From Rhizophagus irregularis (taxonomy: Eukaryota; Glomeromycota; Glomeromycetes; Glomerales; Glomeraceae): a DNA stretch of 64,000 nt. The stretch spans positions 620,001 through 684,000 of the forward strand of contig NC_089442.1 in the NCBI RefSeq assembly GCF_026210795.1, given 5' to 3'. Positions 22,761 to 33,070 of this stretch are shown here, piece after piece. The notes below the pieces were generated by a model. It did not search any database, was not told the DNA's origin, and was given only the letters and a program-made list of their open reading frames with translations. How positions within the stretch are numbered: position 1 is the stretch's first letter; each line of letters opens with the position of its first letter. A program made the position numbers and the translations under genes.

Positions 22761-23164
22761 TAAAAATAAATAATTGAAAAATTAGTAGATATCGACATAT
22801 TACATGAAACAACTGAGATATCATGACAAGATCAGTTACATCTGTGATTTATATTATAGATTTTATGTTCGCCAAAAAGATGAGACAGTATCCGCAATTA
22901 TCATAATTTGATAAAAAAAAAAAAGATCATTATCTTTAACTTTGAACTTCGAAGAACAGAAATCGTATTAGCGTTAGGTTTAAATATGTATAAAATATAA
23001 ATTATCATTTATTTTATAATTAATAAAATTTCTACATTTCCGTTTTATATCATATAACTATTTAATTCTTGTTCCCTATAACCAGGATTCAAATCAGATC
23101 CTTCTAGCTGTTGAAAATGACCAATAAACTATTCATCCACAAGCTTGTTATACTTCTCGATTAC

Positions 23165-23420
23165 TTCGTTTTTTTATTTATTTTAAAATAGCAACGCGTT
23201 TATTAATTAAGAACAATAATTAAATTGATTACCTAATTTTCTAAACACCTAGAAAATATAAATAAATAATTTACATTATAATATTCTCTATAACTAAGTT
23301 CAATCTAAAAGCTACTAAAAAAAAAATTATATAATCTATTCTAACTCTAAACTAAAATTATAAAATTTTAACTACCATACTCCAATTGTTCTTTATCGAA
23401 CTTCCTTCAACAATTTGACC
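23165..23420 (-). repeat. Repeat 3' tail, copy 2
   Basis: Minus-strand end AATAAACGCGTTGCTATTTT followed by an A-rich run; same family as 8940-9210. Here it directly follows a decayed coding stretch (23370-23760), which suggests the tail belongs to a coding retroelement. Confidence 0.5.
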
Positions 23421-23760
23421 TATCATTTTATCTTTCGTTACTAATTTAATATTTTTTGAAATTTTATTTGAATTTTTATCATTTTCATTTATTTTTCTAT
23501 TTTTTATTCTGTTTTTCACCATCTCGCCCTCATCTTCTTTGCTAGTTATTTTCCTCTTTTTTAAATCTTTTTTTCCCTACACCTCGTTCATTTCTATTTC
23601 GGCAACTGATTCACATCATATCCTTGATCGAATTTTATCGTAACAAAAACTCCATAAATTTTCTATCACTTTCTTATAGTCTTTCTTATTCGAAATTCTA
23701 TTATTATATATTCCCCTTAATAATTCCCATTCTCTGTTCTTTCCGGACAAAACTAAAGAT
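23370..23760 (-). pseudogene. Decayed coding sequence next to the repeat tail
   Basis: Minus-strand reading gives REWELLRGIYNNRISNKKDY and VIENLWSFCYDKIR, a stop, CESVAEIEMNEV, a stop, then a long Lys/Asn-rich stretch ending VTKDKMIGQIVEGSS..NNWSMVVKIL and a stop. The position upstream of a recurring A-tailed 3' end suggests the C-terminus of a LINE-like ORF, but I cannot confirm the family. Two in-frame stops show it is broken. Confidence 0.4.
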
Positions 23761-23788
23761 GGTTGCTCTAAAACTCGAATACTTAATA

Positions 23789-23935
23789 GTTATTCGGCAC
23801 GATATTGGGTAAATCAAGTTTGATTGGTTGATCCGGGCTCCGCAGGAGCCCGAGATCAACTGATCAAATTTGATTCCCAATATAACAAGCTACTTTTAGG
23901 TAGCGTTAGTTATTCGGTTCGAAGTGCCGAATAAG
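23789..23935. mobile_element. Small palindromic TIR element
   Basis: TTATTCGGCAC at the left and GTGCCGAATAA at the right. Inside, 23802-23883 is a near-perfect 82-bp palindrome centred on GGGCTCC-GCA-GGAGCCC, with arms of about 38 bp. No ORF. No clear target duplication. Confidence 0.65.
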
Positions 23936-23939
23936 TGAT

Positions 23940-24085
23940 TTATCCGGTATCTCGTGATTTGATATTGCCCGATACACGAATTTTTGCCTGATACACGATT
24001 TTTTTGCCTGATACACGATTTTTTGCCTGATACACGATTTATTATAACCATTTTTAATTATAAAAAATCACGTGATACCGGATAA
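23940..24085. mobile_element. Small TIR element with internal 19-20-bp repeats
   Basis: Ends TTATCCGGTATCTCGTGATTT and inverted TTATCCGGTATCACGTGATTT. Between them GCCTGATACACGATTTTT (first copy GCCCGATACACGAATTTT) occurs four times in tandem. Directly adjoins the palindromic element at 23789-23935. Confidence 0.75.
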
Positions 24086-24798
24086 TTCTTGATTACTTAA
24101 TTCATTTACAAAAGGATCATCCAAAATATGATGGTATTTCTAGCCGTAGTACGGCAGTATCGCAATTATTTCATGCACAGTATGTATATGACGTCATCAT
24201 AAGACTTTTTTATTATATTTGGGTCCTCTATTTTACTATTTAGCTCTTAAAAACTTTAATAAAGATACTAAAATATATAAGAATCATTGATTTAAGTTCT
24301 TTTTTTTAATAATAGGTTTTTTTTAAAAATGACAATTGCTAGTATATTTACATTTTATTAAGCAAGTTTTTCTTCATTTGATTATTCAATTACAAACTAA
24401 TTTTATTTATGTAAAAAATAATTACATTTACAAAATGCAATGATATTAAAAAAAATAATAATATCAACTGTATAAATATTTAATATTAGGCATAAATCTA
24501 TATAAAATGTAGAGTTTAAGATCAAATTATATAAAACACTGGTACATGACCGGTGTTTGATATTTAAAATATGAATTTTCACAATGTGCTACACCTTTTA
24601 TTTTTCACAAATTGTAAATACATTGTAATTTGTAATTTGTATTTGGCGCCGATGTGTAGAACATTGTTTTGTTTGATAACCTATAAAATGACTTATAATT
24701 CAATGAAATAAATAATAATATACAGTAAGTAAATATAACATATTTTCTAAAATAGTAACATCCATTGAGGTATTTTAAATATAATCATTGTATTTTGG

Positions 24799-25003
24799 AA
24801 GTTCTTTTGTAAATGGATTGAGTAATGAGTAACAGTTGGTTTTCTTAATTTCCTCATCATCATAAAACTAGTTGGACAAATAGTATTATTTGGATGTATG
24901 TATATATTGCTAAAATATATTATGAACGCAATTTTGCAAAAGATTGTCTTCCAATTGCAATATAATATATAATTATACCAAAATCATACATATAAAGTTA
25001 TAA
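24799..25003 (-). pseudogene. Decayed kinase C-lobe fragment
   Basis: Matches the 3' part of kinase C: CTTTTGTAAATGGATTGAGT corresponds to 25549-25570, and the GCAATTTTGCAAAAGATTGT..CTTCCAATTGCAATATAAT stretch corresponds to about 25868-25910. The DNA between is deleted and there are many stops. It lies just past the intact gene and is probably a tandem-duplication relic. Confidence 0.65.
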
Positions 25004-25199
25004 ACTGTTTCTTAGTAAGTATATTAATGAAAGTAATTTTCTATACTACTAATAATATAGAACAACAAATAAATAAAAAAATTATAACTTTATATTACTG
25101 GTATAATGATGAGAAATATAATTTTATAATAATAATAATAATGTTTAATTTTTATTTTCAAAACATAATAATAAACAGAATTTTAAACTTCATTTTAAA

Positions 25200-25243
25200 A
25201 AGAAAATAAAAATAAAAATAAAAATAAAAATAAAAATAAAAAT
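25200..25243. repeat. AAAAAT microsatellite
   Basis: About seven copies of AAAATA. Confidence 0.9.
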
Positions 25244-25297
25244 AATGAATATGTTAAATATTATACATCAAATGTTATTATACCAACATTAAATAAC

Positions 25298-25407
25298 CCT
25301 ATAAAAAATTTCCGAATATTTTCATTATTTCTCTATGACTTTCATAAAAATTCCGTGAAAATGGTACATTTACGGAAAAAACAGAAATATAAGATTTTTT
25401 ACAAGGT
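25298..25407. mobile_element. Small TIR element, ACCCTATAAAAA type
   Basis: Begins AACCCTATAAAAAATTTCCG and ends, inverted, TACCTTGTAAAAAATCTTAT. Resembles the ends at 39386-39652 and 41573-41755. Interior CCGTGAAAATGG..TTTACGGAAAAA words are shared with 41573-41755. Confidence 0.45.
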
Positions 25408-25497
25408 AGAGTATAGTAATTACTTTCTACAAATTTTAATTTTAATTATTTGACTAAAACAATAAAAATAATAATAGTAATTTATAATAGCTTTAGT

Positions 25498-28400
25498 TCA
25501 ATCATTAATCATACAGTCTAAACAATCAGTATCATTTGAAAGATCTTTTGTAAATGGATTGAGTAATCGAGAAGTATAACAAGCTTGTGGATGAATTGAT
25601 TGACTATTTCCAGTAAATAAAAAATGTGTTTTTCTATATTCTTCTGCTTCTTTAATTTGCTTTTTAATTTCATCACCATCATCATCATAATCATCCTCAG
25701 GGAAAGAATCGACCAATTTTTTTATTTCAATAGCACTTGGTCTCTTATCTGGATCTGGATCCCAACAATTTTTCATTAAATCAATATAAAATTTTGGCGC
25801 TTCTTGTTCATTTATTTCAGGTCTTATTTTATTACATATTTTTAATGCTAAAACACTATCATGAGCACAATTGGCAAAAGGTTGTCTTCCAGTTGCAATA
25901 TAATACATAATCATACCAAAACTGTATACATCTGCTGCTTGAGTATAGGGCTTTCCTCTTAATACTTCAGGAGCTACAAATGGCATAACTCCATAAATTT
26001 TTGTTTTGTCTATATTACTAACTTCTCCACATAATCCCATATCTGAAATATATATATTACTAGAAGAATTTCCAGAGCCATCATAAGAGTTAAGAATAAA
26101 TGATATCAATATATTTCCTGTATGGAAATCACGATGAACTACTTCATTTTCATGAATTTTTTTAAGACCTTTAACAATATCTCTTAGTAAAGACAATTTT
26201 CCAACCCAATTATAATTCCTGATGATATTATTATTGTAATTATCAAGATTTCCACCATTTGCATATTCAAGTACAATAATATAGTTATTTGTATCTGGAT
26301 TTTGGGATATTCCACATATTCTGAGAATTCCATTATCAATACTAATAGAGTATGCATTAATCTATCAAAAAGTAAAAACAATCATTATTGAGAAGTGTTT
26401 AATGAAGTCTAAAAAATAAATTTCATACCTCATTTAAAAATTCGTTAGTAATATTTTGTGAATTATGTAAGCATTTTAAAGCAACTTCTTTATTAGGTGT
26501 AGTTCTCTTTAATTCTATTTTAGAATTTAATGGACCATCTTTCCATATTGCTGAATAGACTGTACCAAATCCACCTTTACCTATTTCTTTAATATTATTA
26601 AACTGGTCATATGGTATCCATTCAACAATTATATCATAATAACTGTTAATTTTTAGTTGCGTTTTTTGAATAAAATTGTCAATTTTTTCATTTCCACTAG
26701 TCCAATTTACAAAATTTTGTTTTAAACTATTTATTTGACATGGTTTACACCATTTAACCTGCCGTATGTTACTTTTATATATTTCTGTATGATATATTTC
26801 ACCACAGTTTTTGCAATAATGGCCATCTTTAAATACAATAATATATTCACTTGTATTTGGATTTTGGGATATTCCATATATTTTAGGAATATCACATATA
26901 TGATATTTTCCTTTAATAGAATATGCTTTAGCCTGTTAAATATAAAAGTCATTGTAAATAAAGTGCTTTTAAGGATTAAATTATAAAAAATTAGAAGTTT
27001 CAATACCTCATTCAAAAAGTCATTAATAGCACTTTGTGAATTATTCGAGTATTTTAAAATAACTTCTTTATTAGGTTGTCTTTCATACTTATACTTTTCT
27101 CCATGGTAATTATAACGATAAAAGTAATTATATTCTAATGGACCATCTTTCCATATTGCCAAATATATTCTAGCAAAATTATCTTTGCTTATTTCTTTAA
27201 TAATATTAAACTGATCATAAGGTATCCATTCTACAATTATATCTCTCACACTTTCAATTTTTAATTGCATTTCTTGAATGAATTCATCAATTTTTTCATT
27301 ACCACTAGTCCAGTTAGCAAAATTTTGTATTAAATGACATGGTTTACACCATCGATAATATGTATTTGTGTATATTTCACCACAATTTTCACAAAAACTA
27401 TCAAGAACTATAATATAATCTTTTGTATCTGGATTTTGGGATATTCCATATATTTTAAGAGTATTATTTAAACCAAAACTATCTTTAATGGAATATGTTT
27501 TAGCCTGTTAAATAAAAAAGTTGTTATAATAAAATGCTTTTAAGAATTAAATTACAAAAATTGGGAGTTACATACCTCATTTAGCAAGTCACTAATAACA
27601 TTTTGAGAATTATTCAAGCATTTTAAAGTGACTTCTTTATTAGGTTTTCTTTTATGCTTACACTTTTCTTCATCATAATTACATTCTAATGGACCAACTT
27701 TCCATATTGCCAAATATATTCTAGCAAAATTATCTTTGCTTATTTCTTTGATAATATTAAACTGGTCATAAGGTATCCATTCTACAATTATATCTCTCAC
27801 ACTTTCAATTTTTAATTGCATTTCTTGAATGAATTCATCAATTTTTTTATTTCCACTATGATTTAGTTCCAAATTATTTATTTGACATGGTCTACACCAT
27901 TTAGACCATATTTCCATATATATTTCACCACATTCTTTACAACAACTATTTTCAAGTACTATAATATAATTATTTGTAGCTGGATTTTGGGATATCCCAT
28001 ATATTTTAGGAATATGGTTATATTCTTTAATGGAATATGCTTTAGCCTGTTAAATATAAAAGTTGTTATAATAAAGTACTTTTAAGGGTTAAATTACAAA
28101 AAATAGAAGTTTCATACCTCATTTGAAAATTCATTAATAACATTTTGTGAATTGATCAAGTATTTTAAAGTAACTTCTTTATTAGGTGTTCTTTTACGTT
28201 TCCTTTCTTCTCTATTATATTCTAATAAACCATCCTTCCATATTGCTGTAGCAAAACCATCTTTACTTGTTTTTTTAATATTATCGAACTGGTCATAAGG
28301 TATCCATTCAACAATTATATCAAGATGTTTTTCAGTTTTCAATTGCATTTTTTGAATAAAATCATCAATCTTTTCATTTCCACTAGTCCAGTTCGTGAAA

Positions 28401-28537
28401 TTTTTTTTTAAGTTATTTATTGTACATGGTCTACACCATTTATCTGTAATATCTGTACATATTTTACCACAGCTTTTACATATAATATCATCTTGAGATG
28501 TAGTGTCCCGCATATGTGGCCCGAAATAGATTCGCAT
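25498..28537 (-). CDS. Multi-N-lobe kinase with four zinc-ribbon/half-kinase modules (kinase C)
   Basis: Five exons, 28118-28537, 27576-28046, 27007-27504, 26429-26932 and 25498-26361; the four introns are 67-74 bp, all GT..AG and all phase 0. The product is 918 residues. Exons 1-4 each carry a zinc ribbon (CxxCG..WC.PC; the third is CENCGEIY..WCKPC), a TSGNEKID..IQ helix, IVEWIPYDQF, an N-lobe and a C-helix ending NEV. Exons 2-4 open with the hinge piece KIYGISQNP..YIIVL that in normal relatives begins the C-lobe. The glycine loops of modules 1-3 are degenerate (TSKDGFATA, ISKDNFARIY twice), module 4 is canonical (GKGGFGTVYSAIWK). Exon 5 is a complete C-lobe with HRDFHTGN, DMGLCG in place of DFG, APEVLRGKPYT and the family tail HPQACYTSR. 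A second ATG at 28513 is an alternative start. Only the last N-lobe plus exon 5 can form a complete kinase; the others are likely scaffold or regulatory. Confidence 0.85.
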
Positions 28538-28843
28538 AACATAAATAATTTAGTTAAAGTATTATAAAATTAGCGTAGGACAAATTTTATCATACAAAAA
28601 ATTAATTCAAAACTCGATTTGACTCGACTTGTGAGGAACACTATTGAGATGACATGATTTAAATTTTTTTTTTTTTAAAAAAAAACAATAATCGGAAGAG
28701 AAGGCGTCAAAACAATTACACAAATATTTATTTTTATTTATTTATTTTATGGATAGTCAGGAGAGGAAGTGAGAAACACGATCGATCCGAATTGAAAATC
28801 ATGTGATAATAATTACATTCAATAAATTATAAATATAATCAAC

Positions 28844-28950
28844 ATATGGGCGGATTTGATGATCATGTTGATCATTTTGGCCAAAATCAACGTTAATTTA
28901 GCCAAAATGATCGACATTCCGATCATCAAGTGAGCCAAATCCACCCATAT
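28844..28950. mobile_element. Palindromic small element
   Basis: ATATGGGCGGATTTGATGATC at the left and its inverse (GATCATC..AAATCCACCCATAT) at the right; the arms extend through GATCATTTTGGC to a short centre. About 107 bp, no ORF. Confidence 0.65.
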
Positions 28951-29559
28951 TGAATGATACAAATGAAGAAACCTTTTTGAAGTTATAAATATTAGATTTT
29001 AGGCTACATTTACAATTTTATTAACAGAAAAAATAAGGATTATATAATAATGTACTTACCTAAATGAAGAGGTTCATATTCTTCATTATAGATTTCTTAA
29101 CCATTTTTATTTCATTATAACTTAAATATTTATACTTCTCCCATACTATATTGTATATCATCCAGAACAGGATATGAATATATCGAGGGGAAATCTAAAA
29201 GGATATTACTAAAGCTTGGATTATATAATATATCAGTTATCTTTTTTCTTAATAAATCAAAAGTCTTCTAACCTTATTCTATTTTGACAAGTACAAATGT
29301 ACATGCTAAAATGAATATATTTATTGTAATCAAATTGAAAAAATTTATACAATAAATTATTATGCTACAAATTACGGTAATTCACTTGTTATATTAGTAA
29401 TACTCCTTTGTTGATCACTTTCTGTGCTTCTGCAGTAAATACTATATGAAGCTAGTGCAACTCTGCAGACCAGTTGTGGTAAATAATAACTGTGCAATAG
29501 ACTCATTGTAAGTATAAATATTGTTTTTTAAAAAAATTGTTGGTTAAATCTTTTTTTTT

Positions 29560-29720
29560 TCTTTTTTTTTTAAATAGTAACCACTTTATTGAATTATGGA
29601 TCCAAAAGGGAGCATAATTACATAAAAGTACCTAGAGCTAAGAAGTTAGTTTAAATATTATTATCCGAAAGACTAGTACAGTATATATGTTCATGAATAG
29701 TAATGGAATATTAATAATAT
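29560..29720 (-). repeat. Repeat 3' tail, copy 3
   Basis: Minus-strand end TTCAATAAAGTGGTTACTAT followed by an A-rich run, with the upstream CTAGGTAC and ATGTAATTATG words; a diverged member of the family at 8940 and 23165. Confidence 0.4.
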
Positions 29721-30189
29721 ATGGTAATCACATGGCTATGTCCGGTTTGTCTGCGCGCACCCATGTCATTTAAATTTTGTGCTACATCAAATAAATGATA
29801 CAACAGATAAAGGTTTATTTATAATTTTCTTTTTTTTTTGCGTTTCCTAATAATATATTTTGTGAATAAAATTGTCATATATGTATTAAGAAAATGAAAA
29901 AAATTGGTATATTATTAAATCTTAAGTTCTTCTATACTGAATATTCATAACTATTAATTTTTAACTAATATTATACTTTATATAGTTTTCATAGTATATA
30001 TTTTACACGCGTTTTGCAGTTATTTATTATAGATTTTTGCTTAATTCATTATTTAATAAATTAATAATGAATAAAGAATAATCTTGGACAGTTGAAACCT
30101 TTTACTTTTAATTTTATAATAGAAATAATAAAATAGAATTTATTTCTTTAAAAATTCTTTTAATTTTATTTTGTGATATTAATAAATTG

Positions 30190-30395
30190 CTTGATTCATA
30201 CCTTTTTTAATTTCACTTCCATTTTCATATATCCAGAGCAAGATTATTAAGCCGGTTACTTCCTAAATTTGTCTTTTTGATATAATTCAAATGCCTTCTG
30301 TTCATTGGCCCTGCTTCATAGTAACACAAGATTTAGTTACTTATTCCACCGCCGGTATTTCCTAAACCTGCCGCCTTTTGATATAATTCAAGTAA
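30190..30395 (-). pseudogene. Decayed Sel1-like repeat fragment
   Basis: Minus-strand frames give LELYQKAAGLGNTGGG and, after a stop and frameshift, HLNYIKKTNLGSNRLNNLAL, corresponding to AFELYQKAADLGN..NNLGYCYE units such as those in the kinase at 35794. Several stops. A relic of a Sel1-repeat gene. Confidence 0.6.
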
Positions 30396-30421
30396 TAGTC
30401 TAAGTAATTTTCAAGGTTTCA

Positions 30422-30622
30422 TTAACAAACATAGTCTTCAAATTCTAAGAACAGTAGCGATGGTAAATATATCCCTTCATCTACAAAGGATACAGATACA
30501 AGTCTGGACCAAGGTATAAGGGAAGGTATTAACAAAATTAATACTAAAGAAATAAAAGAAATAATAATTGCAAAAAAAAAAATTCTATTTTTAGGAACTA
30601 GATTAAACCTTTTGATTTTCAT
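30422..30622 (-). CDS. Small ORF with one membrane segment, 66 residues
   Basis: ATG at 30622, sequence MKIKRFNLVPKN then about 22 hydrophobic residues (IFFFAIIISFISLVLILLIP), then a short polar tail. Resembles a signal anchor. It starts 12 bp before a TIR element and ends next to a Sel1 relic, so it may be a fragment. Low confidence. Confidence 0.25.
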   Translation of the reverse strand: MKIKRFNLVPKNRIFFFAIIISFISLVLILLIPSLIPWSRLVSVSFVDEGIYLPSLLFLEFEDYVC

Positions 30623-30633
30623 GATAAGTATTT

Positions 30634-30819
30634 AGGACCTTGAGCAATATATAAATAAGTCATAGGAAATTAGCAAAAATTTACTATTATCTACGCATTT
30701 TTCAGGGCCGGAATTATAATAATGTCAGTCATCTACTAAAATAATCCGACCAACATTATCGAAAATTCATATTATACGTATATATTTCTTGTTACCTATT
30801 TCAGTATTGCTCGGGTCCT
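30634..30819. mobile_element. hAT-like non-autonomous element, AGGACCC family, copy 2
   Basis: 186 bp. Ends AGGACCTTGAGCAATAT and, inverted, AGGACCCGAGCAATACTG. Flanked by an 8-bp direct repeat with one mismatch (AAGTATTT 30626-30633; AAATATTT 30820-30827). Interior CAGGGCCGGAATTATAATAA is shared with the copy at 47446. Confidence 0.8.
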
Positions 30820-32303
30820 AAATATTTACTATTTTAAGACTGATATGGTGAATTTTTTTTTGATATAAAGAAATTTTGTATGTACTGTAAATTAAACTTA
30901 TTTTTTAAAAAAATGCTGGTAATCAAGTGTGCTGATATCTTTTGAACTATTTGGAAGACTATTTTGAATATAATGATAGTATACTGAAAGAATAGAACAC
31001 CGCGACCTGATGAATATATGTTATATATTGTGCTATTATAATTAAATTTTGTCCTGATAACCCTGATCGTGGCTTATATTTAAAATTTTAAATAGTAAAG
31101 TGTGAACAGAAATTTAGAGGTAGTAGTCTCGCCAAAAATTTTATTATTTCACTGCAATCATACAAGACGTTAATTTAATTTTTTTTTTTTTAATAAAATG
31201 GCTGCTCTAGTAAAAAAATATACAATGTTTGTTAAGTTGTTTATCTCCATTTCGATTATTCAAAAAACTGAGAATCTAAACATGTTCTGAAACATGATTT
31301 CAAAATTTGTCAATGAGAAATATTTTAAATGAATTTTATATACAAGAAATCGACAAATGAATAGTATACATTTTAATTAAGACTATGTTCAATTTAAATT
31401 TAGGAACAGAAAACAGATTTAATAATTTATTGAAAATACAAAATAACATTTTTTTGTATTTACGTAAGTGTTTAAAGATACAGTTAAAATGACTAAAGTT
31501 ACTAAATCTTTGTCTTTAAAACGAGGAAGTAATAATTTACGGATAGTAGACAAATACAAATTTCTAAAACTTTTATTTAGTTGATCGCATCTAACGGGTG
31601 ATTATTCAACTGACACTATCAAAATCTCTAACATCCATATATCAAAAGAAAATCATAAATATTTAATTGGTAAGTCAGTATTTACTGGTCAGAAACTTGG
31701 AAATATTTTAATAATTTGTTTTATTTTTTTTTATATTTTTAAAATAAACATCCATCATAATTTTCCAGAATTTAAATTTATATATCTTAATTTTTAATCT
31801 GCAGATATTATATTAATTTTTGTGAAACTTTCCCATTTACCAAATTTTACCAAATTTAGGTGATCATCAAAGATTATGATCACCTGAGTGGGTGAAATTT
31901 ATCCAGGAACCTCATATTTCGTGCCGATCTTTTGTGCAATCTTAACTGTATAGAAGATCAGCGCATATCGGCTAACTATCAAGATTGGGCCTAATTTTAT
32001 ATAGTAATTTTGATCAACGTTACACCATCACAAATAGTAAAAAAAAATTTTTTTGTGATCAATTTAGCGAACGCACCCTGAAAAAAAAAATAACATATTA
32101 AAACACGCGTCAAACCGATGAGCACAACCCAAAACCGATGAGTTTGAGTAGCGGAAGACTAGTAATTGGCAATTGGTGTCTCGCGCTTTTGAATATTACC
32201 AGTTATTAACTGTAAATAAAGTTAGTTATTGCAAAATTACTTTTTATTTTTTAAATAATATTAAAAACATGTTTATACTTTTTCAGATTTAATTACTACT
32301 AAT

Positions 32304-32972
32304 ATGTCAAGCACTAATACAAGTTTTGCTTCACTTACAACGTCTTTTACTACATCTACATCAGAATTTATCTGTTCCACTTGTCAAAAAAGATTTAAGA
32401 AACAAAGTGGGCTTTCACGGCATTTAAATATTGTGAAAAAATATAATATTCCGCGTAATGACTTGGATAATTTGTCAGAAACAAACAATGAAAAGTTTAG
32501 AAGTATTCTAGTTTACTTAATTCACCGCAAACTTCCACATGGATTTAAAAAAGGAGGTCGTCAATTAGTGTCTCTTGCCTGTACCGAACATCAGTTTTTT
32601 AATATTTTTAAAGGACATATTCATCATCATCATAGTAATAGAAACGTCTACAAGTGTGTTTTCCGAGGATCTTCTGGATATCAAATATTAAGTGAAATCT
32701 TGAATAATCCATTATGGGGTCGAAAATTTTATGACAATGAACAACAAACTTATGTTGTTTTATTTAGTGATCCACCTCAGCATTTAAAAAATAACCCATT
32801 AGCCATTGCAACTCGTTGTATTACTGAAGGTGTAAACACTAAAAGGCGCAAATCTAAATATAATCCTGGAGAAGTTGTTGTTGAATGGAAAATTAAGGGT
32901 GAAAGAGATGCAAAGGAGAATTATTGTGAAGCAGGGTTTATATATATACGTTTTTGGGTGAAACAAATTTAA
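32304..32972 (+). CDS. C2H2-type zinc-finger-like protein, 222 residues
   Basis: ATG at 32304, single exon. A Ser/Thr-rich start is followed at about residues 22-43 by FICSTCQKRFKKQSGLSRH, a C2H2 finger whose second histidine position reads LNIVKKYN, so the finger is degenerate or uses another ligand. The rest contains GFKKGGRQ, a HIHHHH cluster and VVVEWKIKG near the end. Its 3' end faces that of the KDZ-like gene about 100 bp away. Paired zinc-finger/KDZ-like genes suggest the two belong to one mobile element or co-travel; that pairing is inference. It could also be a domesticated DNA-binding protein. Confidence 0.6.
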   Translation: MSSTNTSFASLTTSFTTSTSEFICSTCQKRFKKQSGLSRHLNIVKKYNIPRNDLDNLSETNNEKFRSILVYLIHRKLPHGFKKGGRQLVSLACTEHQFFNIFKGHIHHHHSNRNVYKCVFRGSSGYQILSEILNNPLWGRKFYDNEQQTYVVLFSDPPQHLKNNPLAIATRCITEGVNTKRRKSKYNPGEVVVEWKIKGERDAKENYCEAGFIYIRFWVKQI

Positions 32973-33070
32973 AACTTTATTGTAATAGAAAAAAAAATTA
33001 TATACGTCTATAATAAAGTGTTTTGATATTTTTTTCTATCTAAATATTAACCAAAGATAAATTTTTAAAA

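Larger units (their letters stand above)
21638..23160. other. Intergenic region made largely of repeats
   Basis: No gene is supported. ATGAGTCACATTTGT-containing blocks start at 21808 and 22063; the second belongs to a longer repeat (22060-22760). Confidence 0.4.
24086..25497. other. Intergenic region downstream of kinase C
   Basis: Contains a decayed kinase fragment (24799-25003), an AAAAATA microsatellite (25200-25243) and a small TIR element (25298-25407). No intact gene. Confidence 0.4.
28538..32303. other. Long intergenic region between kinase C and the zinc-finger gene
   Basis: Contains a palindromic element (28844-28950), repeat tail (29560-29720), a decayed Sel1-repeat remnant (30190-30395), a hydrophobic ORF (30422-30622), a TIR element (30634-30819) and a short hairpin AGGTGATCAT..ATGATCACCT at 31858-31885. 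No intact gene of known family. Confidence 0.4.

Noticed and set aside
26184..26381. Separate minus-strand open frame inside kinase C
   Set aside because: Overlaps exon 5 and intron 4 of kinase C in another frame; the kinase frame is clearly the coding one.
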